Below, one piece after another: positions 7,939 to 18,483 of a stretch of DNA of 64,000 bases; positions within the stretch are counted from its first letter, which is position 1; each line of letters starts with the position of its first letter. The position numbers were made by a program, and so were the translations under genes. The stretch is from an uncultured Methylophaga sp. (GTDB lineage Bacteria > Pseudomonadota > Gammaproteobacteria > GCF-002020875). The notes beneath the pieces are model-generated. The model made no database searches, had not been told where the DNA came from, and saw only the letters and a list, made by a program, of their open reading frames with translations. The DNA lies in assembly GCA_937877715.1 (NCBI GenBank), contig CALEHW010000042.1, forward strand, positions 28,991-92,990, given 5' to 3'.

Positions 7939-8496
7939 ATGGTAAGTCTGGAGACCCCTGTTTGTGAGTTCGGGAACGCGGCACCCGGTTTTGAGCTGCC
8001 TGATGTTTATGGTGCTGTGTGGACACAGCAGAGCCTGAAGGGGGAGAGGGGGTTGCTGGTGATGTTCATCTGTAACCACTGTCCATATGTCAAAGCGATA
8101 AGGGAGAGGCTGGTTCGGGATGCCAAGGAGTTGAAGATGATGGGGATTAATAGCGTTGCTATTATGTCCAACGATCCTGCCCAATACGAGGAAGACTCTC
8201 CGGAAAATATGAGAAGAGTTGCTGAGGAGTTTGGCTTTCCATTTCCATATCTGTTGGATGAGACTCAGGAGGTTGCCAAGGCATTTGGCGCAGTTTGCAC
8301 CCCGGATTTTTTTGGTTATAACGTGGACCTGACTCTTCAGTACCGTGGTCGATTGGATGAGAGTCGAAAAGAGACCTCTCCTGATGGTGTGCGCCGGGAT
8401 CTTTTTGAGGCAATGGGAGAGGTTGCAAGGAGCGGGGCCGGGCCCGCAGATCAGATTCCAAGCATGGGATGTTCCATCAAGTGGAAAGATGAGTAA
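7939..8496 (+). CDS. Thioredoxin-family (redoxin/TlpA-like) protein
   Basis: 185-residue thioredoxin-fold protein of the AhpC/TSA-like redoxin group. The N-terminal part has APGFELPDVYG. The active-site region is FICNHCPYVKAIRERL, giving a CNHC dithiol motif, and the cis-proline region is CTPDFFGYN. No signal peptide is seen, so it is probably cytoplasmic. AAGGAG 10 nt upstream decides the ATG at 7939; an earlier in-frame start at 7879 would run through the metK promoter. It is divergent from metK with the two promoter regions overlapping. Probable role: thiol reduction or peroxide metabolism; substrate unknown. Confidence 0.85.
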   Translation: MVSLETPVCEFGNAAPGFELPDVYGAVWTQQSLKGERGLLVMFICNHCPYVKAIRERLVRDAKELKMMGINSVAIMSNDPAQYEEDSPENMRRVAEEFGFPFPYLLDETQEVAKAFGAVCTPDFFGYNVDLTLQYRGRLDESRKETSPDGVRRDLFEAMGEVARSGAGPADQIPSMGCSIKWKDE

Positions 8497-8762
8497 TATC
8501 CATCTTTTATAACTGGTTGTTTTTGAGAGTTATTCTGGCGCTGCCCCATTTCCGGTAATGGGGTGATCCAAAATTCTGAATACCTATATCATTTTCATTA
8601 GTTGATCAGATGCCCAGAGTGGGTGAAAATAACCAGTTACGTTGTGTGCTGAGATTTCACTGAGAGTCTCGATACAATGGATTAAATAACCTTGCCTCGA
8701 ATGCAATTTATATATTTTTGCTTCGAGGTTTGATTTCCAGCTAGAGAAGGGAGAAGTTAGTT
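8497..8762. other. Intergenic region before the tkt cluster
   Basis: No credible gene. A hairpin CCCCATT/AATGGGG (8544-8563, loop of 6) lies after the thioredoxin-like gene but lacks a T-run. A TACAAT (8673-8678) is a possible -10 for tkt without a clear -35. The striking feature is the palindrome at 8695-8728. Confidence 0.6.
8695..8728. repeat. Palindrome upstream of tkt, possible operator or mRNA hairpin
   Basis: CCTCGAA-T-GCAA (8695-8706) is mirrored by TTGC-TTCGAGG (8718-8728) around an 11-nt AT-only loop, 35 nt before the tkt start. It could be a regulator binding site or a 5' mRNA stem-loop. No T-run follows immediately, so it is not a usual terminator. Confidence 0.7.
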
Positions 8763-10751
8763 ATGTCATCAAGAAGAGAACTGGCCAATGCGATTCGTGC
8801 ATTGAGCATGGACGCAGTACAGAAGGCCAATTCCGGACATCCAGGTGCCCCAATGGGCATGGCTGATATCGCCGAGGTTTTGTGGAATGGACACATGAAG
8901 TTCAACCCAACCAATGCCAAGTGGGCAGATCGTGACCGTTTTGTTCTCTCCAACGGACATGGTTCCATGTTGATCTACTCCCTTTTGCACCTGTCTGGCT
9001 TTGATCTCAGTATGGATGACATCAAGAACTTTCGTCAGTTGCATGCCAAAACAGCGGGCCACCCAGAGTATGGTTATGCAGACGGTATTGAGACTACAAC
9101 TGGCCCATTGGGGCAAGGCATTACCAACGCAGTCGGTATGGCAATTGCTGAGCGCACATTGGCGGCAGAGTTCAATAAGCCTGACCGTAAGATTGTAGAC
9201 CACAATACTTACGTATTTATGGGTGATGGCTGTCTGATGGAGGGTCTCTCCCATGAGGCATGTGCAATGGCCGGAACCTTGGGTCTGGGCAAACTGATTG
9301 CTGTTTGGGATGACAATGACATCTCTATTGATGGACATATTTCTGATTGGATGGAGAAGGATGTTGCTGGCCGTTTTGAATCATATGGCTGGCATGTAAT
9401 TCGCGATATTGATGGCCACGATGCAGACGCAATCAGTGCTGCGATTGAGGCAGCGAAGAGTGAAACATCCAAGCCTTCACTGATTTGTGCGCGTACAACG
9501 ATTGGTTTTGGTTCACCAAACCTCTGTGGTACCCATGATTGCCATGGCGCACCTCTGGGTGCTGATGAGATTGCGGCAACTCGTAAAGAGTTGGGCTGGG
9601 AGCATGGTCCATTTGAGATTCCAGAAGATATTTATGCTGGCTGGGATCATAAGGAACAGGGTAAGGCTGATGAAGCGGCCTGGCAGGTTCGTTTTGATGC
9701 CTATAAGGCGGAGTATCCAACAGAGGCGGCAGAGTTTAAGCGCCGTATGGCGGGTGATCTGCCGGCAAACTTTGAAGCGGAGATGGACAAGTTCATTGCA
9801 CAGACTCAAACAGACATGCCAAATATTGCCTCTCGCAAGGCATCCCAGAATGCGATTGAGGCGATGGGCCCAATCGTTCCCGAGTTGTTTGGTGGTTCTG
9901 CCGACCTGACAGGATCCAACCTGACAAACTGGTCTCGTACAGTGAAAGTCACTCCCGATAATGCAAGAGGCAATTATATCTCTTGGGGTGTGCGTGAGTT
10001 CGGTATGGCACATATGATGAACGGTATGGTTTTGCATGGTGGCTTCAAGGTGTATGGTGCAACATTCTTCATGTTTATGGAGTTCATGCGTAACGCACTG
10101 CGTATGTCTGCATTGATGAAGATTGGTACGATCTATGTGTATACCCATGACTCGATTGGTCTGGGTGAGGATGGACCTACGCACCAACCTGTTGAGCAGT
10201 TGGCTACCATGCGTGCAATTCCCAACTTCCAGACCTGGAGAGCGTGTGATGCAATCGAGTCAGCAGTCTCCTGGAAGATGGCAATGCTGCGTGGTAACGC
10301 ACCAACTGCACTGGTCTTCTCGCGCCAGAATCTGACTCCAATGGAGCGCAGTGATGAGCAGCTCAAGAATATTGAGAAGGGTGGATATGTAATCAAGGAC
10401 TGTGATGGTGATGCAGATCTGATCATGATTGCAACCGGTTCTGAGGTTGGTCTGGCAGTAGATTCTGCTGCCGCAATGAATGGCGTCAATGTACGTGTTG
10501 TCTCCATGCCATCTACCGATGCGTTTGATGCGCAGGATCAGGCATATAAGGATTCTGTTCTGACCCCAGGTGTGAAGCGTGTGGCAATCGAGGCTGGTGT
10601 TGATAATGGCTGGCACAAGTATGTTGGTCTTGAAGGTGCAGTTGTCTGCATGGATTCATTCGGTGAATCTGCACCAGCAGGTCAGCTGTTCGAACAGTTT
10701 GGATTTACGGTAGATAATGTAGTTTCTACCGCAAAGAAAGTTTTAGGTTAA
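8763..10751 (+). CDS. tkt: Transketolase (Calvin cycle/pentose phosphate)
   Basis: Thiamine-diphosphate enzyme moving two-carbon ketol units between sugar phosphates, needed for RuBP regeneration and the pentose phosphate pathway. The 662-residue length is standard. The N-terminal half has [27 protein letters not shown] and the ThDP/metal motif [15 protein letters not shown]...DDNDISIDG. The middle Pyr domain has [13 protein letters not shown] and [20 protein letters not shown]. It starts at ATG 8763 after AGAAGGGAGAAG and leads a five-gene cluster with gap, pgk, pyk and fba. An AT-loop palindrome lies upstream. In autotrophs this gene is called cbbT; the E. coli name is tktA. Confidence 0.97.
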   Translation: MSSRRELANAIRALSMDAVQKANSGHPGAPMGMADIAEVLWNGHMKFNPTNAKWADRDRFVLSNGHGSMLIYSLLHLSGFDLSMDDIKNFRQLHAKTAGHPEYGYADGIETTTGPLGQGITNAVGMAIAERTLAAEFNKPDRKIVDHNTYVFMGDGCLMEGLSHEACAMAGTLGLGKLIAVWDDNDISIDGHISDWMEKDVAGRFESYGWHVIRDIDGHDADAISAAIEAAKSETSKPSLICARTTIGFGSPNLCGTHDCHGAPLGADEIAATRKELGWEHGPFEIPEDIYAGWDHKEQGKADEAAWQVRFDAYKAEYPTEAAEFKRRMAGDLPANFEAEMDKFIAQTQTDMPNIASRKASQNAIEAMGPIVPELFGGSADLTGSNLTNWSRTVKVTPDNARGNYISWGVREFGMAHMMNGMVLHGGFKVYGATFFMFMEFMRNALRMSALMKIGTIYVYTHDSIGLGEDGPTHQPVEQLATMRAIPNFQTWRACDAIESAVSWKMAMLRGNAPTALVFSRQNLTPMERSDEQLKNIEKGGYVIKDCDGDADLIMIATGSEVGLAVDSAAAMNGVNVRVVSMPSTDAFDAQDQAYKDSVLTPGVKRVAIEAGVDNGWHKYVGLEGAVVCMDSFGESAPAGQLFEQFGFTVDNVVSTAKKVLG

Positions 10752-10767
10752 TTTTAAGGAGCAATAG

Positions 10768-11778
<1,011 letters not shown>

Positions 11779-11792
11779 GTTGAATGTGTGAT

Positions 11793-11827
11793 AAATCAGC
11801 CCCCAACTTTGGGGGCTGATTTGTTTT
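11793..11827 (+). terminator. Intrinsic terminator between gap and pgk
   Basis: AAATCAGCCCCC pairs with GGGGGCTGATTT around a short AACTTT loop, followed by GTTTT. It lies 15 nt after the gap stop, inside the five-gene cluster, so it probably acts as a partial terminator or marks the end of a tkt-gap transcript. Confidence 0.88.
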
Positions 11828-11847
11828 GGGCTACCTAAACCAATAGA

Positions 11848-11877
11848 GTTTTTCGCAAATATGAATTTTGCAAAAAA
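11848..11877. repeat. AT-rich palindrome upstream of pgk
   Basis: GTTTTTCGCAAAT (11848-11860) is nearly mirrored by ATTTTGCAAAAAAC (11864-11877), 25 nt before the pgk start and just before its AGGAG. It may be an operator or a leader hairpin for a pgk promoter needed after the terminator at 11793-11827. Confidence 0.5.
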
Positions 11878-11902
11878 CTTTTAAATATTCAGGAGTAATA
11901 CA

Positions 11903-13084
11903 ATGTCTGTAATCAAGATGACCGATCTGGGGCTTGAGGGTAAACGTGTACTGATTCGCCAGGATCTCAATGTGCCGATCAAGGATGGTAAGGTAAGCAG
12001 TGATAAGCGAATTCGTGCATCGATGCCAACTATTGAGCACTGCATAAAGGCGGGTGCGCAGGTTATGTTGATGTCTCATTTGGGACGTCCGACAGAGGGC
12101 GAGCCTGCTGATGAGTTTTCTCTAAAGCCGGTTGCAGATTATCTGACGGATGCTCTGGGCAGAGAGGTCGCATTGATTGCTGACTATCTGGATAGCGCCC
12201 CCTCCATGAACGATGGTGATGTGGTTCTACTGGAGAATGTTCGTTTCAATATTGGTGAGAAGAAGAATGATGAGGCACTCTCTGCAAAATATGCCGCACT
12301 ATGTGATATCTACGTGATGGATGCATTTGGCACAGCTCATCGTGCACAGGCATCAACTCATGGTGTTGCAAGTGTGGCCCCAACTGCCTGTGCCGGCCCG
12401 CTACTTGCCGGGGAGCTGGATGCTCTGGGTAAGGCGCTGGATAATCCAAAACGCCCTATGGCAGCTATTGTTGGTGGCTCCAAGGTCTCTACCAAACTGA
12501 CTGTGCTGGAGTCACTCTCTGGGGTGGTTGATCAGTTGATTCCTGGTGGCGGCATTGCCAATACCTTTATTGCTGCTGCTGGACACAATGTTGGCAAGTC
12601 ACTGGTTGAAGAGGATCTTATCCCTGAGGCCCAGCGTCTGATGGAGGCTGCAAGGGTGAAAGGAAATGAGATTCCGGTCCCCACTGATGTGATAGTAGGC
12701 AAGGAGTTTTCGGAATCTGCCGAGGCAACTGCCAAGAAGGTTGAGGATGTGGAGGATGATGACATGATTTTTGATATCGGCCCTGAGACTTCCACCCGTT
12801 TTGCCGAGATGATGCAGGCGGCAGGTACCGTTGTCTGGAACGGCCCAGTCGGAGTTTTTGAATTTGATCAGTTTGGTGAGGGCACCAAATCACTTGGAAT
12901 AGCGATTGCCGAATCTGATGCATTCTCTATTGCCGGTGGTGGTGATACTTTGGCAGCTGTTGATAAATATGGCATCTCTGACAAGGTCTCCTACATCTCT
13001 ACTGGTGGTGGCGCATTTCTTGAATTCCTAGAGGGTAAAAAGTTACCTGCAGTAGCGGTTCTCGAAGAGCGCGCAAAAGGATAG
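11903..13084 (+). CDS. pgk: Phosphoglycerate kinase
   Basis: Reversible phosphoryl transfer between 1,3-bisphosphoglycerate and ADP, running toward ATP use in the Calvin cycle. The 393-residue length is typical. The N-terminal domain has [31 protein letters not shown] and [10 protein letters not shown]. The C-terminal domain has [40 protein letters not shown] and the ATP-site [16 protein letters not shown] with [16 protein letters not shown] 11903 is preceded by AGGAG. It is separated from gap by a terminator, and pyk follows after 36 nt. Confidence 0.98.
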   Translation: MSVIKMTDLGLEGKRVLIRQDLNVPIKDGKVSSDKRIRASMPTIEHCIKAGAQVMLMSHLGRPTEGEPADEFSLKPVADYLTDALGREVALIADYLDSAPSMNDGDVVLLENVRFNIGEKKNDEALSAKYAALCDIYVMDAFGTAHRAQASTHGVASVAPTACAGPLLAGELDALGKALDNPKRPMAAIVGGSKVSTKLTVLESLSGVVDQLIPGGGIANTFIAAAGHNVGKSLVEEDLIPEAQRLMEAARVKGNEIPVPTDVIVGKEFSESAEATAKKVEDVEDDDMIFDIGPETSTRFAEMMQAAGTVVWNGPVGVFEFDQFGEGTKSLGIAIAESDAFSIAGGGDTLAAVDKYGISDKVSYISTGGGAFLEFLEGKKLPAVAVLEERAKG

Positions 13085-13120
13085 AATGGGGGTTTCATCT
13101 ATCCGAATAATGGGAATGGT

Positions 13121-14563
13121 ATGTTAAGACGCACAAAAATCATTGCGACCCTCGGGCCAGCTACAGACTCGCCAGAGGCGCTGGACAAGCTTATCGAGGC
13201 TGGCATTGATGTGATACGTCTTAACTTCTCACACGGTACAGAGGAGGAGCATCTGCAGCGTGCAGAGACAGTCCGAAATCGTGCTCGTGCCCACGGTCGT
13301 CAGGTTGGTGTAATCGCCGATCTACAGGGACCAAAAATTCGTATTGGTCGTTTTGAGGGTGGCAGAGTTGAACTGGCTGAGGGAGACTCCTTCCGCATTG
13401 ATATGGATATGGATATCAATGCAGGCAACAGGGAGGCAGTTGGATCCACCTACAAGAGCCTGCACCAGGATATTTCACGCGGGGACTCCCTGCTGCTGGA
13501 TGATGGCAGAATTGTTCTCTGGGTGTCAGATATTGAGGGTGCCAGGATACATTGCCGAGTGACAACAGGCGGAACTCTCTCCGACAACAAGGGGATCAAT
13601 CTACAGGGTGGGGGGCTCTCCGCCTCTGCGTTGACTGAAAAGGACAAGAGTGATCTGAAGGTCGCTGCGAAAATGCAGGCGGACTATATTGCAGTTTCCT
13701 TTGTGCGTAGCGGAGATGATGTTCGTGAGGCAAGAACACTGCTGGAGGAGGCAGGTTGGGGGGAGTGCGGAATTATCTCCAAGATTGAGCGCGCAGAAGC
13801 CATCTCGGCAGCTGATGATATTATTGCAGAATCTGACGGCATTATGATTGCACGTGGTGATCTTGGCGTCGAGATTGGTGATGCATCCCTTCCTCCAGTT
13901 CAGAAACGATTGATCAAGCTCGCTCGCTCGATGGATCGTGTGGCAATAACCGCGACCCAAATGATGGAGAGCATGATCGAAAATCCGATACCTACCCGCG
14001 CAGAGGTTTTTGATGTTGCCAATGCGGTACTGGATGGTACTGATGCAGTCATGTTGTCTGGTGAGACAGCGGTTGGCAAGTACCCAGAGAAGGTGGTCGA
14101 GGCGATGGCTGAGATCTGTCTTGAGGCTGAGCAACAGCGTGTAGCCAAAGTCTCCGGACACAGAATGAATGAACACTTCCGTCGCCGGGATGAGGCCATT
14201 GCAATGGCAACCATGTATACAGCTAACCATCTTGGAGTCAAGGCAATTGCATCATTGACAGAGTCTGGTGCAACAGCCCTCTGGATGTCGAGAATCAGCT
14301 CTGGAATCCCCATCTTTGCAATGACCCGTGATTTGCAGACTCGCCGCAAGGTGACTCTCTATCGTGGCGTCTATCCGGTCAGCTTTGACCTGACAAACAA
14401 GAGCAAGGATCAGGTAAATCAGGAGATGATCGATGAGCTGATGCGCCGGGGAGTGGTAAGAGCAGGTGATACTGTTATCCTGACCAAGGGGGATCTGGTA
14501 GGTGAGGGCGGAGGAACCAATACGATGAAGATCTGTCGTGTGGGAGATAATGCTATTTTGTAA
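13121..14563 (+). CDS. pyk: Pyruvate kinase
   Basis: Converts phosphoenolpyruvate and ADP to pyruvate and ATP. The 480-residue protein begins RRTKIIATLGPATDSPEALDKL and has IRLNFSHG (substrate site), ADLQGPKIRIG, the metal-binding ISKIERAEAI, MIARGDLGVEIG and the signature ITATQMMESMI, followed by VMLSGETAVGKYP. The C-terminal allosteric domain is present. Its place between pgk and fba is unusual for heterotrophs but familiar from Calvin-cycle clusters of purple and sulfur bacteria, where carbon flow from 3-phosphoglycerate to pyruvate is coupled to fixation. Confidence 0.97.
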   Translation: MLRRTKIIATLGPATDSPEALDKLIEAGIDVIRLNFSHGTEEEHLQRAETVRNRARAHGRQVGVIADLQGPKIRIGRFEGGRVELAEGDSFRIDMDMDINAGNREAVGSTYKSLHQDISRGDSLLLDDGRIVLWVSDIEGARIHCRVTTGGTLSDNKGINLQGGGLSASALTEKDKSDLKVAAKMQADYIAVSFVRSGDDVREARTLLEEAGWGECGIISKIERAEAISAADDIIAESDGIMIARGDLGVEIGDASLPPVQKRLIKLARSMDRVAITATQMMESMIENPIPTRAEVFDVANAVLDGTDAVMLSGETAVGKYPEKVVEAMAEICLEAEQQRVAKVSGHRMNEHFRRRDEAIAMATMYTANHLGVKAIASLTESGATALWMSRISSGIPIFAMTRDLQTRRKVTLYRGVYPVSFDLTNKSKDQVNQEMIDELMRRGVVRAGDTVILTKGDLVGEGGGTNTMKICRVGDNAIL

Positions 14564-14629
14564 CCGTGTGGAATAGATCCTGACGGTTGTGGTTTTGTTT
14601 GTTTATAAGTTAATTTAAGGAGAAGATCA

Positions 14630-15691
14630 ATGCTGATTTCAATGCGTCAATTGCTGGATCATGCGGCTGAGAATGGCTACGGAATGCCTGCATTCAACGT
14701 TAATAACATGGAGCAGGTGCATGCCATTATGCAGGCTGCTGATGAGACCAACAGTCCTGTAATTATGCAGGGTTCAGCTGGTGCCCGTTCTTATGCTGGT
14801 GAGCCATTCCTGCGTCACCTGATCTCTGCTGCGGTTGAGATGTACCCACATATTCCTGTGGTCATGCACCAGGATCATGGCTCCGAGCCAGCAATCTGCC
14901 TGCGCTCCATTCAGTCCGGTTTTACCTCGGTAATGATGGATGGGTCACTGATGGCAGATTGCAAGACTCCATCAACCTTTGAGTACAACGTTGATGTTAC
15001 AAAAACAGTTGTAGATATGGCCCATGCGGGCGGTGTATCTGTAGAAGGTGAGCTGGGTTGCCTCGGATCACTGGAGACTGGTGAGATGGGTGAGGAAGAT
15101 GGCCACGGCGCAGAAGGCAAGCTTGATCTGGATATGTTGCTGACTGACCCTGAAGAGGCTGCAACTTTTGTGAAAGAGACTGGTGTTGATGCTCTGGCAA
15201 TCGCAATTGGTACTTCTCATGGTGCCTACAAGTTCACCCAGGAGCCAACAGGAGAGGTTCTGCGAATTGATCGAATTAAGGAGATCAATGCACGAATTCC
15301 AGATACTCATCTGGTTATGCACGGTTCTTCTTCAGTGCCCCAGGAGTGGTTGAAGATTATCAATGACTTTGGTGGGGACATGGGCCAGACTTACGGTGTG
15401 CCTGTTTCTGAGATTGTAGAGGGAATCAAGAATGGTGTACGCAAGGTCAATATTGATACCGATCTGCGTATGGCCTCTACAGGTTCTGTACGTCGCCATC
15501 TACAAGAGAACCCATCCAACTTCGATCCACGCAAGTTCCTCAAGGAGGCAACCAATGGAATGAAGGAGATTTGCAAAAATCGCTACCAGGAATTTGGTTG
15601 CGAGGGAATGGCAGACAAGATCAAGCCAACCTCACTTGAGGTTATGTTTGGTCGTTATGGATCTGGAGAGCTTGATCCAAAGATCAACTGA
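14630..15691 (+). CDS. fba: Class II fructose-bisphosphate aldolase, Calvin-cycle subtype
   Basis: Zinc-dependent aldol condensation of the triose phosphates to fructose-1,6-bisphosphate (also sedoheptulose-bisphosphate in the Calvin cycle). The 353-residue protein starts [29 protein letters not shown] and has the zinc-binding [12 protein letters not shown], then [43 protein letters not shown] and [13 protein letters not shown]. This fits the subtype found in autotrophs (cbbA) better than E. coli FbaA. AAGGAGAAG precedes ATG 14630. It is last in the cluster, and a bidirectional terminator follows. Confidence 0.97.
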   Translation: MLISMRQLLDHAAENGYGMPAFNVNNMEQVHAIMQAADETNSPVIMQGSAGARSYAGEPFLRHLISAAVEMYPHIPVVMHQDHGSEPAICLRSIQSGFTSVMMDGSLMADCKTPSTFEYNVDVTKTVVDMAHAGGVSVEGELGCLGSLETGEMGEEDGHGAEGKLDLDMLLTDPEEAATFVKETGVDALAIAIGTSHGAYKFTQEPTGEVLRIDRIKEINARIPDTHLVMHGSSSVPQEWLKIINDFGGDMGQTYGVPVSEIVEGIKNGVRKVNIDTDLRMASTGSVRRHLQENPSNFDPRKFLKEATNGMKEICKNRYQEFGCEGMADKIKPTSLEVMFGRYGSGELDPKIN

Positions 15692-15711
15692 TCGATTTTT
15701 GTGTGTCACCG

Positions 15712-15737
15712 AAAAGGCCCGCAATTGCGGGCCTTTT
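15712..15737. terminator. Bidirectional terminator between fba and pilW
   Basis: AAAAGGCCCGCAA mirrors TTGCGGGCCTTTTT, with T-runs on both strands. It ends both the tkt-fba cluster (plus) and the convergent pilV-pilW pair (minus), whose stop is at 15744. Confidence 0.93.
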
Positions 15738-15743
15738 TGTGGA

Positions 15744-16427
15744 TCAGTGGTTTCTCAGGTGGGTGGTTGTGAGGTAGATTGTACGCAGGTAGCGGTCATT
15801 GAAGGGTCCATGAGAGGATCCGAGAAGATTGTAGTTCTTCGAATCTATGCTCTCTCTGACTGGGAGCTGGCTGCGTAGCAGTAGTGCAGTTTGAATGGTG
15901 TGTACTCTATCCCAATCAGGAACGGCATCGGCGGAGAGATAGCGATCAATGGAGCCATCTTGGTCGGTGTCTGCACCGAAACGGAACTGTAGACCATCAA
16001 TATGGCTGGTTAGTGTCTGTGGTGTTGGTGATGATGGGCCATTTCCATCACATCTGAAATCACCATTTTCTATATAGTAGCGAATTGAGGTGGCAGAGGA
16101 GCCGGCACAATCCTTGGCCCCATGGTAGCTGATGGTCAGAGCGTCACTGTTACCCTCCTCGCTGTTATCGGTTGCAGTGAGTGCTGTTCCAGAAAAGCTC
16201 TCTGCCGGATACCCGATCTTTTTGAACTCCATGGAGAGAAACTGAATCAGGTGACGCCCCCGTTCATGCAGATCGAGCCACTGTTGTTGATAGCGGAAAC
16301 TCTCCCTGCTTTCGATAAACAGTTTGGTGGTGGCAAGCAGAATGGTAAGCCCCAGGGTAATGGATACCAGTAACTCAACCAGGGTGAAGCCACCCCTGCT
16401 GGTTCGGTTGAAGATATTCGCCATCAT
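15744..16427 (-). CDS. pilW: Minor type IV pilin, PilW-like
   Basis: Type IV pilus assembly/priming protein. The 227-residue product carries a class III prepilin signal, RTSRGG|FTLVELLVSITLGLTILL, with Gly(-1), Phe(+1), Glu(+5) and the hydrophobic helix. It then has FRYQQQWLDLHERGRHLIQFLSMEFKKIGYP, characteristic of PilW. It is shorter than many PilW proteins (often over 300 residues), because the middle is reduced. The 5' end overlaps pilV by 4 nt, so the two are translationally coupled. The usual pilX, pilY1 and pilE genes are not adjacent. Confidence 0.85.
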   Translation of the reverse strand: MMANIFNRTSRGGFTLVELLVSITLGLTILLATTKLFIESRESFRYQQQWLDLHERGRHLIQFLSMEFKKIGYPAESFSGTALTATDNSEEGNSDALTISYHGAKDCAGSSATSIRYYIENGDFRCDGNGPSSPTPQTLTSHIDGLQFRFGADTDQDGSIDRYLSADAVPDWDRVHTIQTALLLRSQLPVRESIDSKNYNLLGSSHGPFNDRYLRTIYLTTTHLRNH

Positions 16428-16906
16428 CTGGGGTAAAAATGAGATGAGTATGACTGGGTGGCATTACCATCTATCCAGGTTATGGTGATTTTATACTCTG
16501 CTTCTGTCGGGTTGGTAACTGCCCCCTCTCCGGAGGGGAGCAGGATGGCATTTTGCCGATTCCACTCCCGAAAATCAAACCTGGCCATCTCCTCAGGGCT
16601 GCAGTGCGATTGCTCGCAATCGGTTCCCGAGGGCTCTCCTGAGAGTGCAAGGTAGCTGCCGTCACCAACGGCAGAGGGGTTGGCACGAACTCTCTCCGCC
16701 ATATCTACACCCTGCATGGTGGCCAAGTCGTGGAGAATTGCCCCATGCGATGATTGTAGTGAGAGGGCATAGAGGGCGGCAAGCCCAAGCAGTGCTGTAG
16801 TAAGCAGGAAGAGCGAGATCATGGTTTCAATCAGGGTATACCCTCTCTCGATTCTGCTGGTAGTGGCGGCGCAACTCTCTTCTGTAGTGGTATAGTCTCT
16901 GTTCAT
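16424..16906 (-). CDS. pilV: Minor type IV pilin, PilV-like
   Basis: Prepilin-like protein of 160 residues. After an unusually long leader of about 21 residues ([22 protein letters not shown]) comes [25 protein letters not shown], with Glu at +5 and a typical pilin helix, then a [30 protein letters not shown] segment shared by PilV proteins. I chose ATG 16906. A longer frame to 16969 would run into the start of the divergent DUF1538 gene. Even so, the two start codons share two bases on opposite strands. pilW follows with a 4-nt overlap. Confidence 0.82.
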   Translation of the reverse strand: MNRDYTTTEESCAATTSRIERGYTLIETMISLFLLTTALLGLAALYALSLQSSHGAILHDLATMQGVDMAERVRANPSAVGDGSYLALSGEPSGTDCEQSHCSPEEMARFDFREWNRQNAILLPSGEGAVTNPTEAEYKITITWIDGNATQSYSSHFYPR

Positions 16907-17639
16907 GAATGAATCATTTCGCGGTTTTCTCCATACTCTATCAGGAAGTTTGCGTGATCTTACGCCCATTATTATTGTTGTTGGTTTTTTTCAGACGATG
17001 ATTCTGCAGCAACCTGTAGAAGATCTTTCAGAGATTGCAGTGGGCCTTTTTCTGGTGGTATTGGGGTTGACCTTCTTTATTTATGGTCTGGAGATGGGGC
17101 TTTTCCCCATTGGAGAGGAGATGGCAGAAGCGTTGGCGAAGAAGGGGAGCCTTCCTTGGCTGATGGCTTTCTCTTTTCTGCTTGGTTTTGGAACCACTAT
17201 TGCGGAGCCGGCGCTGATTTTGGTGGCTGGTGAGGCAGCTGAGGTGGCAGCGGCAGGGGGGATGATTGGAGATGGAGATGCAGAGAAGCAGGCTTATGCG
17301 GATGGATTGCGTTATACCATTGCCTTCTCGGTCGGTCTGGCTATTCTGGTTGGGGTGGTGCGCATCCTCAAGGGGTGGCCAATTCAATATCTGATCATCG
17401 CCGGGTATCTCGGGGTGGTGGTCATGACCCTGTTTGCGCCAGATGAGATTATAGGCTTGGCCTATGATACAGGGGGTGTGACAACGGGACCAGTTACGGT
17501 GCCGTTGGTTACTGCATTGGGTGTAGGGTTAGCCAGCAGTATCAGGGGGAGAAATCCGATGACGGATGGATTTGGATTGATTGCATTTGCCTCACTGACA
17601 CCCATGATCTTTGTCATGGGTTATGGAATGATAGTTTAG
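16905..17639 (+). CDS. DUF1538 membrane protein, first copy
   Basis: Polytopic inner-membrane protein of 244 residues in the DUF1538 family; molecular function not established to my knowledge. About six hydrophobic segments are visible. Key motifs are [10 protein letters not shown] (residues 95-104), [18 protein letters not shown] (185-202) and [18 protein letters not shown] (211-228). The second copy immediately downstream has the same motifs at the same spacing, so the two are paralogues that may form a heteromeric channel or transporter. The stop is 1 nt before the next ATG. The start overlaps the divergent pilV start, leaving no leader, and no clear ribosome site is seen. Confidence 0.88.
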   Translation: MNESFRGFLHTLSGSLRDLTPIIIVVGFFQTMILQQPVEDLSEIAVGLFLVVLGLTFFIYGLEMGLFPIGEEMAEALAKKGSLPWLMAFSFLLGFGTTIAEPALILVAGEAAEVAAAGGMIGDGDAEKQAYADGLRYTIAFSVGLAILVGVVRILKGWPIQYLIIAGYLGVVVMTLFAPDEIIGLAYDTGGVTTGPVTVPLVTALGVGLASSIRGRNPMTDGFGLIAFASLTPMIFVMGYGMIV

Positions 17640-17640
17640 G

Positions 17641-18423
17641 ATGGAATTACTGGCACTGTTTCAACAGTCACTGCTCTCTACCTTAGGGGATATGATCCCT
17701 ATTGTTACCATCATTTTCGGATTCCAGTTGTTGGCCATTCGCAGGCCTGTTCATAATCTAAAACAGGTGGTCATTGGGTTTTTTTATGCATTACTTGGGC
17801 TTTCACTATTTCTGATGGGGCTGGAGCAGGCGATTTTTCCTCTGGGAGAGCAGATGGCAAGGCAGCTGTCAGATCCCGACTTTATTTCTGGCGGCATAAG
17901 TGGGGTGGCTGAGCAGTTACAGTGGCAGGACTACAAGTGGGTCTATCTATTTGCAGCAGCTATCGGTTTTTCCACTACCATAGCAGAGCCTTCATTGCTG
18001 GCTGTTGCCACAAAGGCAGAGGATGTATCGGGTGGAGTGGTCTCTGCTGGTGGGTTGCGTATTGCTGTTGCTATTGGAGTTTCCGTTGGAATTACACTAG
18101 GCGCCTGGAGGATTGTAGTAGGGATTCCGCTCTACTATTTCATTGTTTCAGGCTATATTGTGGTGATGGTACAGACCTATTTTGCCCCTAAATTTATTAC
18201 TGCGCTGGCATACGATTCGGGTGGAGTGACTACATCGATAGTGACAGTGCCACTGGTTGCGGCGTTGGGTCTTGGGCTTGCAAGTTCAGTGCCTGGGCGT
18301 AATCCACTGATGGACGGGTTTGGGTTAATTGCGTTCGCCAGCCTGTTTCCGATTATTGCAGTTTTGGGCTATGTTCAGCTCTCTGGCTGGATGGCGCAGC
18401 GTGACGCGAATAGGGATGGGTAA
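17641..18423 (+). CDS. DUF1538 membrane protein, second copy
   Basis: 260-residue paralogue of the preceding protein. Matching motifs are FSTTIAEPSLL (110-120), LAYDSGGVTTSIVTVPLV (189-206) and [18 protein letters not shown] (215-232), with about six membrane segments. A linker, LSDPDFISGGISGVAEQ, around residues 76-92 differs from the first copy. In some Firmicutes DUF1538 domains occur as tandem fusions, which fits a two-subunit pair here. The downstream PII-like and CBS genes suggest gating by nucleotides or energy state. A hairpin at 18430-18454 separates it from the PII-like gene, perhaps lowering expression of the regulators relative to the membrane parts. Confidence 0.88.
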   Translation: MELLALFQQSLLSTLGDMIPIVTIIFGFQLLAIRRPVHNLKQVVIGFFYALLGLSLFLMGLEQAIFPLGEQMARQLSDPDFISGGISGVAEQLQWQDYKWVYLFAAAIGFSTTIAEPSLLAVATKAEDVSGGVVSAGGLRIAVAIGVSVGITLGAWRIVVGIPLYYFIVSGYIVVMVQTYFAPKFITALAYDSGGVTTSIVTVPLVAALGLGLASSVPGRNPLMDGFGLIAFASLFPIIAVLGYVQLSGWMAQRDANRDG

Positions 18424-18429
18424 CAGGCC

Positions 18430-18454
18430 TCTCTCCGCGAGGGGGAGAGATTTT
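18430..18454 (+). terminator. Weak hairpin between DUF1538 and PII-like genes
   Basis: TCTCTCC (18430-18436) pairs with GGAGAGA (18444-18450), followed by TTTT. Short and inside a likely operon, so partial termination or mRNA processing is possible. Confidence 0.4.
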
Positions 18455-18483
18455 ACAGCTTTGATGATGACAGGAGAAAGAGA

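Noticed and set aside
8695..8728. CbbR binding site
   Set aside because: The palindrome is larger and differently spaced from the LysR-type T-N11-A pattern, and no cbbR gene is adjacent, so I did not name the regulator.
9513..10187. 224-codon antisense frame in tkt, and similar ones in pyk (13601-14230), trpE and rpsG-fusA
   Set aside because: All mirror conserved genes in the opposite strand, with no ribosome sites or recognisable domains.
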